This document shows, one piece after another, positions 8,460 to 15,860 of a stretch of 64,000 bases of DNA (the first letter of the stretch is position 1; the number at the start of each line of letters is the position of its first letter). Origin of the DNA: Thermoleophilales bacterium (GTDB taxonomy: Bacteria > Actinomycetota > Thermoleophilia > Solirubrobacterales > 70-9); NCBI GenBank assembly GCA_020636895.1, contig JACJWZ010000002.1, forward strand, positions 992,001 to 1,056,000, given 5' to 3'. Below the pieces are notes generated by a model. It was not told the origin of the DNA. It was given only the letters and a program-made list of their open reading frames with translations, and did not search any database. The translations under genes were made by a program, and so were the position numbers.

Positions 8460-8992
8460 CCACGAGCGCAGCGCCGATGGACACCGCGACACACACACCC
8501 GCCGCACACAAGCCGCGGACCATCGACGTGCCGCTGGAGCAGCTGCCCCCGATCGACGAGCACTACATCGACGTCGAGGCGCCGGCCGAGTCCACCTACG
8601 CGGCCCTCTTCCCGACGCTCGAGTCCGCGCTCGGCAGCAAGTTCGCCCACAGCTACTGCGAGCGGATCGGCGCCATCGAGACCGAGGCGCACGGCGACCT
8701 CCACCATCCCGGCGGCACGCTCCCCGGCTTCACCGTGACCCGCGCGATCGCGCCGGTGATGCTCGCGATGGCCGGCGAGCACAAGTACGCGAAGTACGCG
8801 GTCGTCTTCCGGATCGACCTGCTGCCGGGCCAGCGCTCGCGGGTGCGGCTTGAGACGCGCGCCCAGTTCGCCCCCGGCAAGGGCAAGCTCTACAAGGCAG
8901 CCGTGATCGGCACGCGCGGCCACATCCTCGTCGTCAACCGCATGCTGCGGTCCGTCAAGCGCCGGGCCGAACTCAGCGTCAACGGTCACTGA
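8456..8992 (+). CDS. Conserved hypothetical protein, possible lipid- or polyketide-handling fold
   Basis: 178 residues from a GTG that overlaps the pdhC stop (GTGA). An ATG at 8477 is the alternative start. The sequence YIDVEAPAESTYAALFPTL resembles the first strand and helix of SRPBCC or DUF2867-type proteins, and FRIDLLPGQRSRVRLETRAQ looks like paired central strands, but no family signature is certain. No signal peptide or membrane segment. Coupling to pdhC suggests co-expression with the complex; the role is unknown. Confidence 0.7.
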   Translation: MTTSAAPMDTATHTPAAHKPRTIDVPLEQLPPIDEHYIDVEAPAESTYAALFPTLESALGSKFAHSYCERIGAIETEAHGDLHHPGGTLPGFTVTRAIAPVMLAMAGEHKYAKYAVVFRIDLLPGQRSRVRLETRAQFAPGKGKLYKAAVIGTRGHILVVNRMLRSVKRRAELSVNGH

Positions 8993-9000
8993 GCCACGCG

Positions 9001-9459
9001 GTGTCGCGCGTACTCCGCCGAACAGCCCTGCTCGTCCTCGCCCTGCTCGCCTTGGGATCCCTGACCGCGTCCGCCGCGGGCACCAAGAAGAAGGCCGCCG
9101 TCGGCGACTACCAGGCTTCCCCCGTGGTCGCGTCGAGCAAGAACTACTCGGTCGGTGTGTTCAGCGTCGAGCGCGCCGGGAAGCAGCGCCGGATAGTCCG
9201 CACCGACGGCTTCCTCGGCATCTACTACCCCGACGACAACAAGTGCGACAACTTCGACCTCCCCCTCGCCGCGGAGACGGTGCCGATCTCGGCGACCGGG
9301 CGCTTCAAGCTCAAGGAGAAGACCCCCGTCGAGGACGAGTTCGTGCAGGTGCTCTGGAAGGGGCGCTGGACGAAGCCCGGCGTCGTCAAGGGCTCGATCA
9401 CCCTCAAGCACGGCGGCTGCAGCTCGACCCGCAAGTGGAGCGGCGGCAAAGTCGGCTGA
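9001..9459 (+). CDS. Small secreted protein, unknown
   Basis: 152 residues from GTG 9001. Residues 1-25 form a clear Sec signal peptide (SRVLRRTALLVLALLALGSL, cleavage likely after ASA). The mature part is basic and beta-rich with two cysteines (in NKCDNF and GGCSST) that could form a disulfide. No known domain recognised. It lies between the pdh operon and lipB but has no visible link to lipoate metabolism. Confidence 0.68.
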   Translation: MSRVLRRTALLVLALLALGSLTASAAGTKKKAAVGDYQASPVVASSKNYSVGVFSVERAGKQRRIVRTDGFLGIYYPDDNKCDNFDLPLAAETVPISATGRFKLKEKTPVEDEFVQVLWKGRWTKPGVVKGSITLKHGGCSSTRKWSGGKVG

Positions 9460-9487
9460 CCCAGCCACCGCCTGCCAAACTGAACCG

Positions 9488-10276
9488 ATGACCGCGACGC
9501 TCGGCTGGACCTGGCTGGGAACAGTTCCCTACGAGGAGGCGCTGCAGCTCCAGAGCACGCTTTCCGAGCGGCGCCACGCCGGCGAGATCGGCGACGTCCT
9601 GCTTCTCCTCGAGCACCCGCCGGTGCTCACCAAGGGCCGTCGCACCGACCCGCGCGAGCTCGGGATGGGCGAGGACTGGTACCGGATGCAGGGGATCGAC
9701 GTGGTCGAGACGGACCGCGGCGGCCGCGTCACCTACCACGGTCCCGGCCAGCTCGTCGCCTATCCGATCGTCGACATCAGCGGCGTCTCCGGCGACGGCC
9801 GCCCCGACGTGCACGGCTACATCCGCGCGCTCGAGAACGTGATGACGGGCGCGCTCACCGATCACGGCGTCCCCGCCCAGGTGTTCGACGGTCTCACCGG
9901 CGTCTGGACCGCGGGCGCACCGCCGATCCCGGTCGGCGTCGTCGGCCCGCAGGGAACGGAGGTCGGCGCCCGCGACCCGTGGCTCGCCTCCAAGCCCGGG
10001 GATGCTCGCAAGATCGGCTCGATCGGCATCCACGTCAGCCGCGGCATCGCCTCCCACGGCCTCGCCATCAACGTCAACAACGACCTGCAGCCGTTCGAGT
10101 GGATCGTCCCCTGCGGGATGGAGTCGGCGCGGATGACCTCGATCTCCCGGGAGCTCGGCGCCGAGCAGGACTTCGATGAGTTCACGGCGACTGTGCGGGA
10201 CCAACTCGGCCGAGTCCTCGACCGCGAACTGGTCGAGATCGAGCCGGAGGGGCTGGCGACCGTCCCGTCCCGCTGA
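9488..10276 (+). CDS. lipB: Octanoyl-[ACP]:protein N-octanoyltransferase
   Basis: 262 residues. LipB moves octanoate from acyl-carrier protein to the lipoyl domain, the first step of lipoate assembly, followed by LipA (50043). Seen: RGGRVTYHGPGQLVAYPIVD (78-97), the substrate-pocket signature; catalytic Lys175 in ARKIGSIGIHV and catalytic Cys209 in WIVPCGME, equivalent to the Lys142/Cys176 dyad of Mycobacterium tuberculosis LipB. Residues about 142-172 (from AGAPPIP to ASKPGD) form an insertion just before the lysine that most LipB proteins lack. Downstream of pdhC, which supplies its acceptor domain. Confidence 0.93.
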   Translation: MTATLGWTWLGTVPYEEALQLQSTLSERRHAGEIGDVLLLLEHPPVLTKGRRTDPRELGMGEDWYRMQGIDVVETDRGGRVTYHGPGQLVAYPIVDISGVSGDGRPDVHGYIRALENVMTGALTDHGVPAQVFDGLTGVWTAGAPPIPVGVVGPQGTEVGARDPWLASKPGDARKIGSIGIHVSRGIASHGLAINVNNDLQPFEWIVPCGMESARMTSISRELGAEQDFDEFTATVRDQLGRVLDRELVEIEPEGLATVPSR

Positions 10277-10331
10277 TTCCGGCTGATTCCGGATGATTCC
10301 TTCTTGACAGTGGTTACCGTCGATCATCGAC
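10274..10331. repeat. Three 10-bp direct repeats followed by a short palindrome
   Basis: TGATTCCGGC, TGATTCCGGA and TGATTCCTTC follow one another at 10274-10303, the first overlapping the lipB stop. GTCGATCATCGAC (10319-10331) is an inverted repeat with 6-bp arms and a 1-bp centre. The stretch lies between lipB and a convergent small gene. A TTGACA at 10304 has no matching -10 or downstream gene on its strand. Function unknown. Confidence 0.4.
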
Positions 10332-10398
10332 ACCATCAGCACGAAGCGAACCTCGTGATCGGTCAGGACGCGGAGCAGCCCGCGGCGGGCCGCGAGGC

Positions 10399-10593
10399 TC
10401 AATCGTCCTCCGGCTTCATCCCCGCTTGGAGCTCGTTGGCGAGCTCGTTCAGCTCGAAGGCCAGCTCGATGCGCTCGCCCATCGTCGTCTCTCGGTACTC
10501 ACGCCGGCGAAGCTCGGTCGTCGCCCGCTCCATCCGCTTCCAGGGATCGGGCTCGTCCTCCTCGGTCAGCGGTCTCGTCTCCTCGCCGCTCAT
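10399..10593 (-). CDS. Small acidic helical protein, unknown
   Basis: 64 residues, MSGEETRPLTEEDEPDPWKR at the start, then mostly charged amphipathic helix (ELAFELNELANELQAGM). A TACCGT hexamer on the minus strand (10600-10605) is 6 nt before the ATG, supporting a real leaderless gene. No known family. It lies 14 bp downstream of the UbiB-like kinase stop and may be read through from it. Confidence 0.62.
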   Translation of the reverse strand: MSGEETRPLTEEDEPDPWKRMERATTELRRREYRETTMGERIELAFELNELANELQAGMKPEDD

Positions 10594-10607
10594 GTGATCA
10601 CGGTAGC

Positions 10608-11984
10608 TCAGCCGACGGCCAGGTAGGCGGCCTCGGCCCGTCCCAGCTCGGTCACCGGCGCGTCCCCGTACATCCACTCGCGAGCGACCCGGTGCCAGTT
10701 GCTCGTGGCCTCGAGCTGACCGAGCACGGCGAGCGTGAGCAGCTCGAGACGGCGGCCGAAGAGATGCTCGGGGGCGATGTCCTGGTGGCGGGCGGTGGCG
10801 TAGTGGGTCGAGCGCGGGTCGGTCGTCTGGATGAAGGCGCGGTTGACGATCTCCTGGTCGATCAGGATCTCCTCGTCGGTCGTGTACCACCAGATCCCGT
10901 CGCGGACGAACGCCAGCAGCTCCTCCGCGTCGAGCCGGTCCCCGCGCGGCAGGAACCCGGCGCCGCTCATCATCCGATGCAGCTCCTCGGCCCGTCCCTC
11001 GACCGTCGCCCGCTGGCAGGCGAGCTCGAGCTCGGCGACGTCGGGGGTGATCGTCTTGAAGAGGCCGAAGTCGAGGAAGGCGATGCGCCCGTCGCCGAGC
11101 CGGATCATGTTTCCCGGGTGCGGGTCGCCGGAGAACCGCCGGTGGCGATACATCGAGCCGAAGTAGAAGCGGAAGACGACTTCTCCGATCCGGTCGCGCT
11201 CGGCGTCGTCGCCGCCGCGCATCGCCTCGAAACCGTCGCCGGTGACGAGCTCGGTGACGATCACCCGCTCGCGGCAGAGCTGGGTGACGACCGGGGGGAT
11301 GAAGATGAAGGGGTGGCCCTCGTAGAGGCGGGCCATGGTCCGCTGGTTGGAGGCCTCGAGCTCGTAGTCGAGCTCCTCGACGATGCGCTCGCGGATCTCG
11401 TTGCCGACCGCCTTCGTGTCGAGCTGCGGCGTCATCGTCTTCGTCAGCCGCAGCAGCAGGCCGAGGTTCTTCATGTCGGCGCGGACCGCGTCGTTGATCC
11501 CCGGATACTGGACCTTGACCGCGACGTCGCGCCCATCGGGCAGGGACGCGCGGTAGACCTGCCCGATGGAGGCGGCGGCGATCGGCTCGGGGTCGAACTC
11601 GGCGAAGACGTCGCCGAGCGGTCGCTCGAGGTCCGCCTCGATCACGTCGCGCATCTGCTCGAAGCTGACCGTGGGCGCCGCGTCGCGCAGCGTCGCCAGC
11701 TTTGCCTGGAAACGGTCCCGGTACTCGGGGGGCACGATCCCGAGATCGACGAACGAGAGGACCTGGCCGATCTTCATGGCCGCGCCCTTCATCCCGCCGA
11801 GCACGGTGACGATCTGCTCCGCGGCCTCGAGCTGGCGCTTGTCCATCGCCGCGCTCGCCGCCTCCTCGGAGCGGGCGACGTTCGCCGCCCTCGTCCCGGC
11901 TCGCTTCACCGCCTGGCTCGCGGCCGTCCCGCCGAAGCGCGCGAGCCGCTGGACCCTGTTGGTCGGAAGCTTCCCTTCGGCCAT
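10608..11984 (-). CDS. ABC1/UbiB-family atypical kinase
   Basis: 458 residues from ATG 11984, selected because it sits 7 nt behind GATAAT on the minus strand and because earlier codons cross into the divergent gene. Family hallmarks: KxGQ motif MKIGQVLSF (70-78), Ala-rich loop AAASIGQVYRASL (136-148) replacing the normal P-loop, ATP lysine in VAVKVQYPG, DPHPGNM as the catalytic loop and FLDFG as the Mg-binding loop. UbiB/COQ8 proteins are ATPases that support isoprenoid-lipid or quinone metabolism at membranes. The precise client is not deducible here. Confidence 0.88.
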   Translation of the reverse strand: MAEGKLPTNRVQRLARFGGTAASQAVKRAGTRAANVARSEEAASAAMDKRQLEAAEQIVTVLGGMKGAAMKIGQVLSFVDLGIVPPEYRDRFQAKLATLRDAAPTVSFEQMRDVIEADLERPLGDVFAEFDPEPIAAASIGQVYRASLPDGRDVAVKVQYPGINDAVRADMKNLGLLLRLTKTMTPQLDTKAVGNEIRERIVEELDYELEASNQRTMARLYEGHPFIFIPPVVTQLCRERVIVTELVTGDGFEAMRGGDDAERDRIGEVVFRFYFGSMYRHRRFSGDPHPGNMIRLGDGRIAFLDFGLFKTITPDVAELELACQRATVEGRAEELHRMMSGAGFLPRGDRLDAEELLAFVRDGIWWYTTDEEILIDQEIVNRAFIQTTDPRSTHYATARHQDIAPEHLFGRRLELLTLAVLGQLEATSNWHRVAREWMYGDAPVTELGRAEAAYLAVG

Positions 11985-12016
11985 CGTCCCGATTATCGAC
12001 GGATAGCCTGCGGCCG
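11985..12016. promoter_or_regulatory. Divergent leaderless promoters
   Basis: Within 32 bp there is GATAAT on the minus strand (11992-11997, 7 nt before ATG 11984) and TAGCCT on the plus strand (12004-12009, 7 nt before ATG 12017). The -10 elements are only 6 bp apart, so RNA polymerase binding to one should exclude the other. Confidence 0.5.
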
Positions 12017-12592
12017 ATGGCAAGGCTCACCTACACCGCGCTCTGCTCGCTCGACGGATACATCGAGGACGGCGGTGGCGGCTTCGGGTGGGCGATGCCC
12101 GACCGGGAGCTGCACGCGTTCGTCAACGAGCGCGAGCGCGGGACGGGGACGATGCTGCTCGGCCGCCGCATGTACGAGACGCTCGCGGTCTGGGAGACGA
12201 TGCCGACGGAGGGCGAGCCGGCCGAGCTGGCCGATTACAAGGAGATCTGGCTCGGCGCCGACAAGGTCGTCTACTCGCGGAAGCTGCGCGAGCCGGCGAG
12301 CGGGCGCACGCGCATCGAGGCAGAGTTCGATCCCGCCGCGGTACGCCGGATGAAGGAGGGCGCCGACCGCAACCTCAGCATCGGCGGCCCCGAGATCGCC
12401 GCCGCCGCGTTCGCCTCGGGACTCGTCGACGAGATCGGGCTCTTCTTCTTCCCGGTGGTCGTCGGCGGCGGCAAGCGGGCGCTGCCCGAGGGAGCCCGTC
12501 TCGCGCTCGAGCTGCGCGAGGAGCGGCGGTTCGGTAGCGGGGTCGTGTACCTCGGCTACACGGTCGCAAACTCCGTGGACGGCGCCCGCTGA
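12017..12592 (+). CDS. Dihydrofolate reductase-family protein (RibD C-terminal fold)
   Basis: 191 residues. MARLTYTALCSLDGYIEDGG is the usual start of the stand-alone RibD-C/DHFR-like reductases; TMLLGRRMYETLAVWETMP matches the NADPH-binding GRxTYE motif, and LSIGGPEIAAAAFASGLVDE plus FFPVVVGGGKRALP are the GG-x-x-L and P-x-x-x-G-x-G segments. Probably an NAD(P)H-dependent reductase of a pterin, pyrimidine or other small molecule. It lacks the deaminase half of RibD, so riboflavin synthesis is not implied. Confidence 0.85.
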   Translation: MARLTYTALCSLDGYIEDGGGGFGWAMPDRELHAFVNERERGTGTMLLGRRMYETLAVWETMPTEGEPAELADYKEIWLGADKVVYSRKLREPASGRTRIEAEFDPAAVRRMKEGADRNLSIGGPEIAAAAFASGLVDEIGLFFFPVVVGGGKRALPEGARLALELREERRFGSGVVYLGYTVANSVDGAR

Positions 12593-12679
12593 TCCCACTT
12601 GCCACCGCGTGCCGGCAGGAGTAGCTTCACCTGAGGCCACAATGCGCCAACGCGCCATCGCGAACCAGGGAGGAAGTCG

Positions 12680-13336
12680 ATGAAGCTGCGCCCGAGGTTG
12701 ACCTACGCGAACGTCGTCGCCACGCTCGCACTCGTTCTCGCAATCGGCGGCGGCACCGTCTACGCCGCCTCGAAGCTCGGCAAGAACACCGTCACCAGCA
12801 AGGCGATCAAGAAGGGCGCGGTGAAGACCTCCGACCTGGCCAAGAACGCGGTCAACGGTTCCAAGGTCAAGGACGGCACCATCGAGGAAGGTGACTTGGC
12901 GGCCGCCCTGGTCTCGAAGCTTCAGGCCGACGTCACCGGCTCCGCGAGCGGCGGGCCGGCCACCGGGCTCACCACGAACACCTTCAACCCGCTGCCGCTG
13001 ACCGGCACCACGACGTTCACCCCGCAGGCAGGCGATGTCTCGGCGATCGCCGCGGAAGCCAAGTTCTCGATCGCCACGACGAACGCGCTCAACGAGTGCA
13101 GCCCGGACGTGGCCGTGTTCGTCAACGGCGAGCAGACCCGGATCTTCATCAGCCCCGAGACCGGCACGAACTCGACGACGCTGGTCCAGTCTCCGGGCAG
13201 GGACGCAACCGGCCCCTTCGGGCTGGTCGACCCCGGCACGCCGCTGACGATCACCGCCCAGGTCCGCGGCGACACCGACTGCACGCCGGCGACGCAGCTC
13301 GACCGCCTCGAGGTGAGGATCGTGCAGATCCGCTGA
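12680..13336 (+). CDS. Secreted beta-sandwich protein with Lys-Asn repeat, Thermoleophilia type
   Basis: 218 residues with a Shine-Dalgarno GGGAGGAAG 5 nt upstream. Residues 9-32 form a signal sequence ending YAAS. Residues about 34-75 contain a degenerate 5- to 6-residue repeat (TVTSKAIKKGAVKTSDLAKN, then VNGSKVKDGTIEEGDL) that probably folds as a short beta-helical stalk. The rest is a Thr/Ala-rich beta domain with two cysteines (NECSPD, DTDCTP). This architecture recurs in secreted proteins of Solirubrobacterales; the role is unknown, perhaps cell-surface attachment. Confidence 0.75.
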   Translation: MKLRPRLTYANVVATLALVLAIGGGTVYAASKLGKNTVTSKAIKKGAVKTSDLAKNAVNGSKVKDGTIEEGDLAAALVSKLQADVTGSASGGPATGLTTNTFNPLPLTGTTTFTPQAGDVSAIAAEAKFSIATTNALNECSPDVAVFVNGEQTRIFISPETGTNSTTLVQSPGRDATGPFGLVDPGTPLTITAQVRGDTDCTPATQLDRLEVRIVQIR

Positions 13337-13357
13337 CGCCCGGCGCTGCGCCGGGCG
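13337..13357. terminator. Bidirectional hairpin terminator
   Basis: CGCCCGGCG-CTG-CGCCGGGCG: a perfect 9-bp stem with a 3-nt loop starting right after the stop codon at 13336 and 10 bp before the end of the convergent gene at 13367. There is no T-tract, usual for this GC-rich class. Confidence 0.7.
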
Positions 13358-13366
13358 GCCGCCGGG

Positions 13367-13885
13367 CTAGCCGCTCGGGTCGTCGAGGAGCGCGGCGAAC
13401 CGCCGCCACCACTCGATGTCCCACGCGCCGCTCGCCGCGCCCGAGGGCGACGGCAGCACGTAGGTGGGAACGCCGCCGAGCGAGGCGTCCTGCGGACCGT
13501 AATCGACGCGCTTGCGGTTCAGCCCGACCTGCCCGGACCTCTTGCTCGTGAAGGCGAGCCAGTGGGGCCGGTACGTCTCCATCAGGGAGACGAGCCGCGG
13601 GACGTCGAAGCCGTCGCCGCCGATCTCGGCATCGGAGCCCGATCGCGTCTTGCAGAGATCGGTGAGACCGAGCCCGGAGCGCTCGATCTCGCGGAACTCC
13701 TTCGGCTCGAGGCGTTGCGGTGTCAGGCCGACGGCGTGCAGCGTCGGCCAGAACTTGTTGCCGGGACCGGCATAGGGCGCGCCGACCCGGGCGGAGACGG
13801 CGCCCGCCGCCGTGCCGCAGAAGACCGCCCGGAGTCCGGGGCGAAGTACGTCCTCGAGGACATCGTCGCAAACCGCTTCGCTCAT
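13367..13885 (-). CDS. mug: Mug-family mismatch-specific uracil-DNA glycosylase
   Basis: 172 residues from ATG 13885, preceded by TACCCT on the minus strand (13895-13900). Base-excision repair enzyme removing U or other damaged bases opposite G. Motif 1 reads CGTAAGAVSARVGAPYAGPG (23-42) with GNKFWPTL after it; the C-terminal SPSGAAS is the family loop inserted into the DNA minor groove. Motif 1 has GTAAG where Escherichia coli Mug has GINPG, so the Asn18 that positions water is absent; this matches the Deinococcus-like branch, in which another acidic residue is thought to act. Activity is therefore likely but substrate range may differ. Confidence 0.82.
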   Translation of the reverse strand: MSEAVCDDVLEDVLRPGLRAVFCGTAAGAVSARVGAPYAGPGNKFWPTLHAVGLTPQRLEPKEFREIERSGLGLTDLCKTRSGSDAEIGGDGFDVPRLVSLMETYRPHWLAFTSKRSGQVGLNRKRVDYGPQDASLGGVPTYVLPSPSGAASGAWDIEWWRRFAALLDDPSG

Positions 13886-13948
13886 CCGCCGGGCAGGGTA
13901 GGGGTGGGCCGCGCCCGCCCGAGTGCTCAGCGGTGGGACACTGACTCC

Positions 13949-14404
13949 GTGACCCCCTCCCCGCTCCATGGCCACTGGCGGCTCGTCAGCTGGACCGGGA
14001 CGAACGAGGCCGGTGAGGAGGTCCGCCACGGCGGTGACGCGCCGCGGGGCGATCTCATCTACCTGCCCTCAGGGCGGATGGCGGTGCAGATCCAGCACGA
14101 CGAGCGCACGCCGTTCGGCTCGCGCGAGCTCGAAGCTGGGGAGCCTGACGCGCAGGCGGCGGCCTACCGCACCTACATCGCCTACGCGGGTACCTACTCG
14201 CTGCCCCGCGAGGGCGTCGTCATCCACCATCTCGACACGGCGCTGCACCCCGACCAGCTCGGGATGGAGAAGGAGCGGCGCTACACCCTCGAGGACGGCG
14301 GCGCGGATGGTGCTCCGGCGTTCCTGACGCTCGAGACCCAGCGGGTCCGGACCGAGGACGGCGGCGAGGCGAGCTCGCTGCTGCGGTGGCGGCGGGAGGA
14401 TTAG
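13949..14404 (+). CDS. Lipocalin-like domain protein
   Basis: 151 residues from GTG 13949. LHGHWRLVSWTGTNEAGEEV at the start, DLIYLPSGRMAVQI next and YAGTYSLPREGVVIHHLDTA in the middle fit the bacterial lipocalin-like family (small beta barrels of the PF13924 type), which often accompany biosynthetic or catabolic enzymes. No signal peptide, so cytoplasmic. Ligand unknown. Convergent with the acetyltransferase at 14466. Confidence 0.78.
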   Translation: MTPSPLHGHWRLVSWTGTNEAGEEVRHGGDAPRGDLIYLPSGRMAVQIQHDERTPFGSRELEAGEPDAQAAAYRTYIAYAGTYSLPREGVVIHHLDTALHPDQLGMEKERRYTLEDGGADGAPAFLTLETQRVRTEDGGEASSLLRWRRED

Positions 14405-14465
14405 GGCGGGGGCCAGGGGGCACCGGCGGCGCCGGCGGCACCGCATGCGCGCCGGGCGGGGCGCC

Positions 14466-14942
14466 CTACCCGAGCTCCCTCTCGAACCAGAAGCTCGCCT
14501 GCGTGTTGCCGTTGTAGTCGGGGATCTCGACGTAGCCGGCGCTCTCGTAGAGGTGCTTGGCCGAGGGCTGGCGGACGCCGGTGTCGAGCCGGGAGCGGGT
14601 GAACCCGAGCTCGCGGGCGCGCGCTTCGAGCGCCCCCAGCAGCCGTCCGGCGAGACCACGACCTCGGTACTCGGGCAGCACGTACATGCGCTTGATCTCG
14701 CAGGTGCGATCGTCGAGGCGCTTGAGCCCGCCGCAGCCGACCGGGCGCTCGCCGTCGTAGACGACGAGGAAGTCGCCGTCGGGCGGGGTCATCGCCTCCG
14801 GCGGCGCGCTGACCGAGTGGATCGAGCCACCGTCGTCCAGGTAGGTGGCTTCGACCTCGGCCTCCATCGCGCGGACGAGGACGAGCGACGCCCGTGCGGC
14901 GGGGTCGGCGGGCCGGATGTCGACGGACGTCACGTCGCTCAT
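14466..14942 (-). CDS. GNAT-family N-acetyltransferase
   Basis: 158 residues from ATG 14942, whose codon overlaps the stop of the methyltransferase upstream (ATGA). Acetyl-CoA motif A is clear: IKRMYVLPEYRGRGLAGRLL (R-x-x-G-x-G/A at YRGRGLAG), followed by GFTRSRLDTGVRQPSAKHLY and ESAGYVEI, the motif B helix and strand. It transfers an acetyl group to an amine; substrate unknown. Operonic with the methyltransferase, so the two may modify the same kind of small molecule or act in detoxification. Confidence 0.85.
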   Translation of the reverse strand: MSDVTSVDIRPADPAARASLVLVRAMEAEVEATYLDDGGSIHSVSAPPEAMTPPDGDFLVVYDGERPVGCGGLKRLDDRTCEIKRMYVLPEYRGRGLAGRLLGALEARARELGFTRSRLDTGVRQPSAKHLYESAGYVEIPDYNGNTQASFWFERELG

Positions 14943-15700
14943 CGGCTCGAACCTTCCAGCCGCGCGAGCGCGATCCGGAAGTGGACGGGGAGCTCGTCCG
15001 GCGTCTCCCCCGCGCTGACGAGCTCGGCGGCGCGCGTGAGCATCTCCCTCCTGCTCTCCTCGTCGAGGGCCGCCACCCAGCTCATCGAGACGAGGTAGTC
15101 GGGGATCCCCTCCGGGTCCGCGGGGCGGTTGACCGTGACGCGAAGCTCGCGTGGCTCGCTCCACCCGCCGGCAGCCGCGAGCGCGTCCCGCCAGGAGGGT
15201 CCGTCGAAGTAGGGGTGCTCTGGCCGCATCTCCTCGATCAGGGAGCCCAGCTCGTGCGCCCAGCTCGCCCCGCTCCAGTCCGGGATCGTCGAGAGCAGGA
15301 CGAGCGAGCCTCCCGGCGCAAGGACGCGGGCGATGTCGGCGAGAGCTGCGGGCGCATCGAACCAGTGGAAGCCGTCGGCGACCGTCACCGCGCGTTGCGA
15401 GACATCGGCTAGCGGGATCGACTCGGCAACGCCGGCGATCGCCCGCTCCTCCCCGACGTGCCCCGCGAGCACCTCCCGCATCTCGTCGAGCGGCTCGACG
15501 CCGACGACGTCGAGGCCGGCCGCGAGAAGCGCCCGTGTCAGCTTCCCGGTCCCCGCCGCGAGGTCGGCGACCGGGTCGCCGGGAGCGAGGCCGAGCTCGG
15601 CCATGACCGCCCCCGCCACCGCGGGCGGATAGCCGGGGCGGCCGCGCTCGTAGTTGCCGGCGACGCCGCCGAAGCGCGTGGCCAGAGGGTGGAGCTCCAT
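14939..15700 (-). CDS. Class I SAM-dependent methyltransferase
   Basis: 253 residues from ATG 15700, which is 7 nt behind TAGCCT on the minus strand (15708-15713). SAM motif I is VADLAAGTGKLTRALLAAGL, with acidic VVGVEPLDEM as motif II and LADIARVLAPGGSLVLLS as motif III/post-III. The N-terminal FGGVAGNYERGRPGYPPAV is the usual lead of the small-molecule (UbiE/BioC-like) methyltransferases. The DGFHWFD motif is typical of this subgroup. Acceptor unknown. Confidence 0.85.
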   Translation of the reverse strand: MELHPLATRFGGVAGNYERGRPGYPPAVAGAVMAELGLAPGDPVADLAAGTGKLTRALLAAGLDVVGVEPLDEMREVLAGHVGEERAIAGVAESIPLADVSQRAVTVADGFHWFDAPAALADIARVLAPGGSLVLLSTIPDWSGASWAHELGSLIEEMRPEHPYFDGPSWRDALAAAGGWSEPRELRVTVNRPADPEGIPDYLVSMSWVAALDEESRREMLTRAAELVSAGETPDELPVHFRIALARLEGSSR

Positions 15701-15860
15701 GGCCCGAAGGCTAGATCCAACGGTCGCGCGACCGCGCGCGGGCCACCGGCGCGCGGTCGCTCCGAGGCATCTAAGCTGCGACGCTCGCGCGGAAGGGGAC
15801 CGTGCCAAGTGGAGAGATTCGAACGTGCGGGCCGTCCCCCGCGGGAGAGGAACGAGAGAG

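Noticed and set aside
10304..10331. TTGACA promoter on the plus strand after lipB
   Set aside because: No -10 at the expected spacing and the next genes are on the other strand.
14402..14468. Hairpin TAGGGCG/CGCCCTA spanning the lipocalin-GNAT junction
   Set aside because: Only 7 bp with a loop over 50 nt, and the pairing partly reflects the two TAG stop codons; too weak as a terminator.
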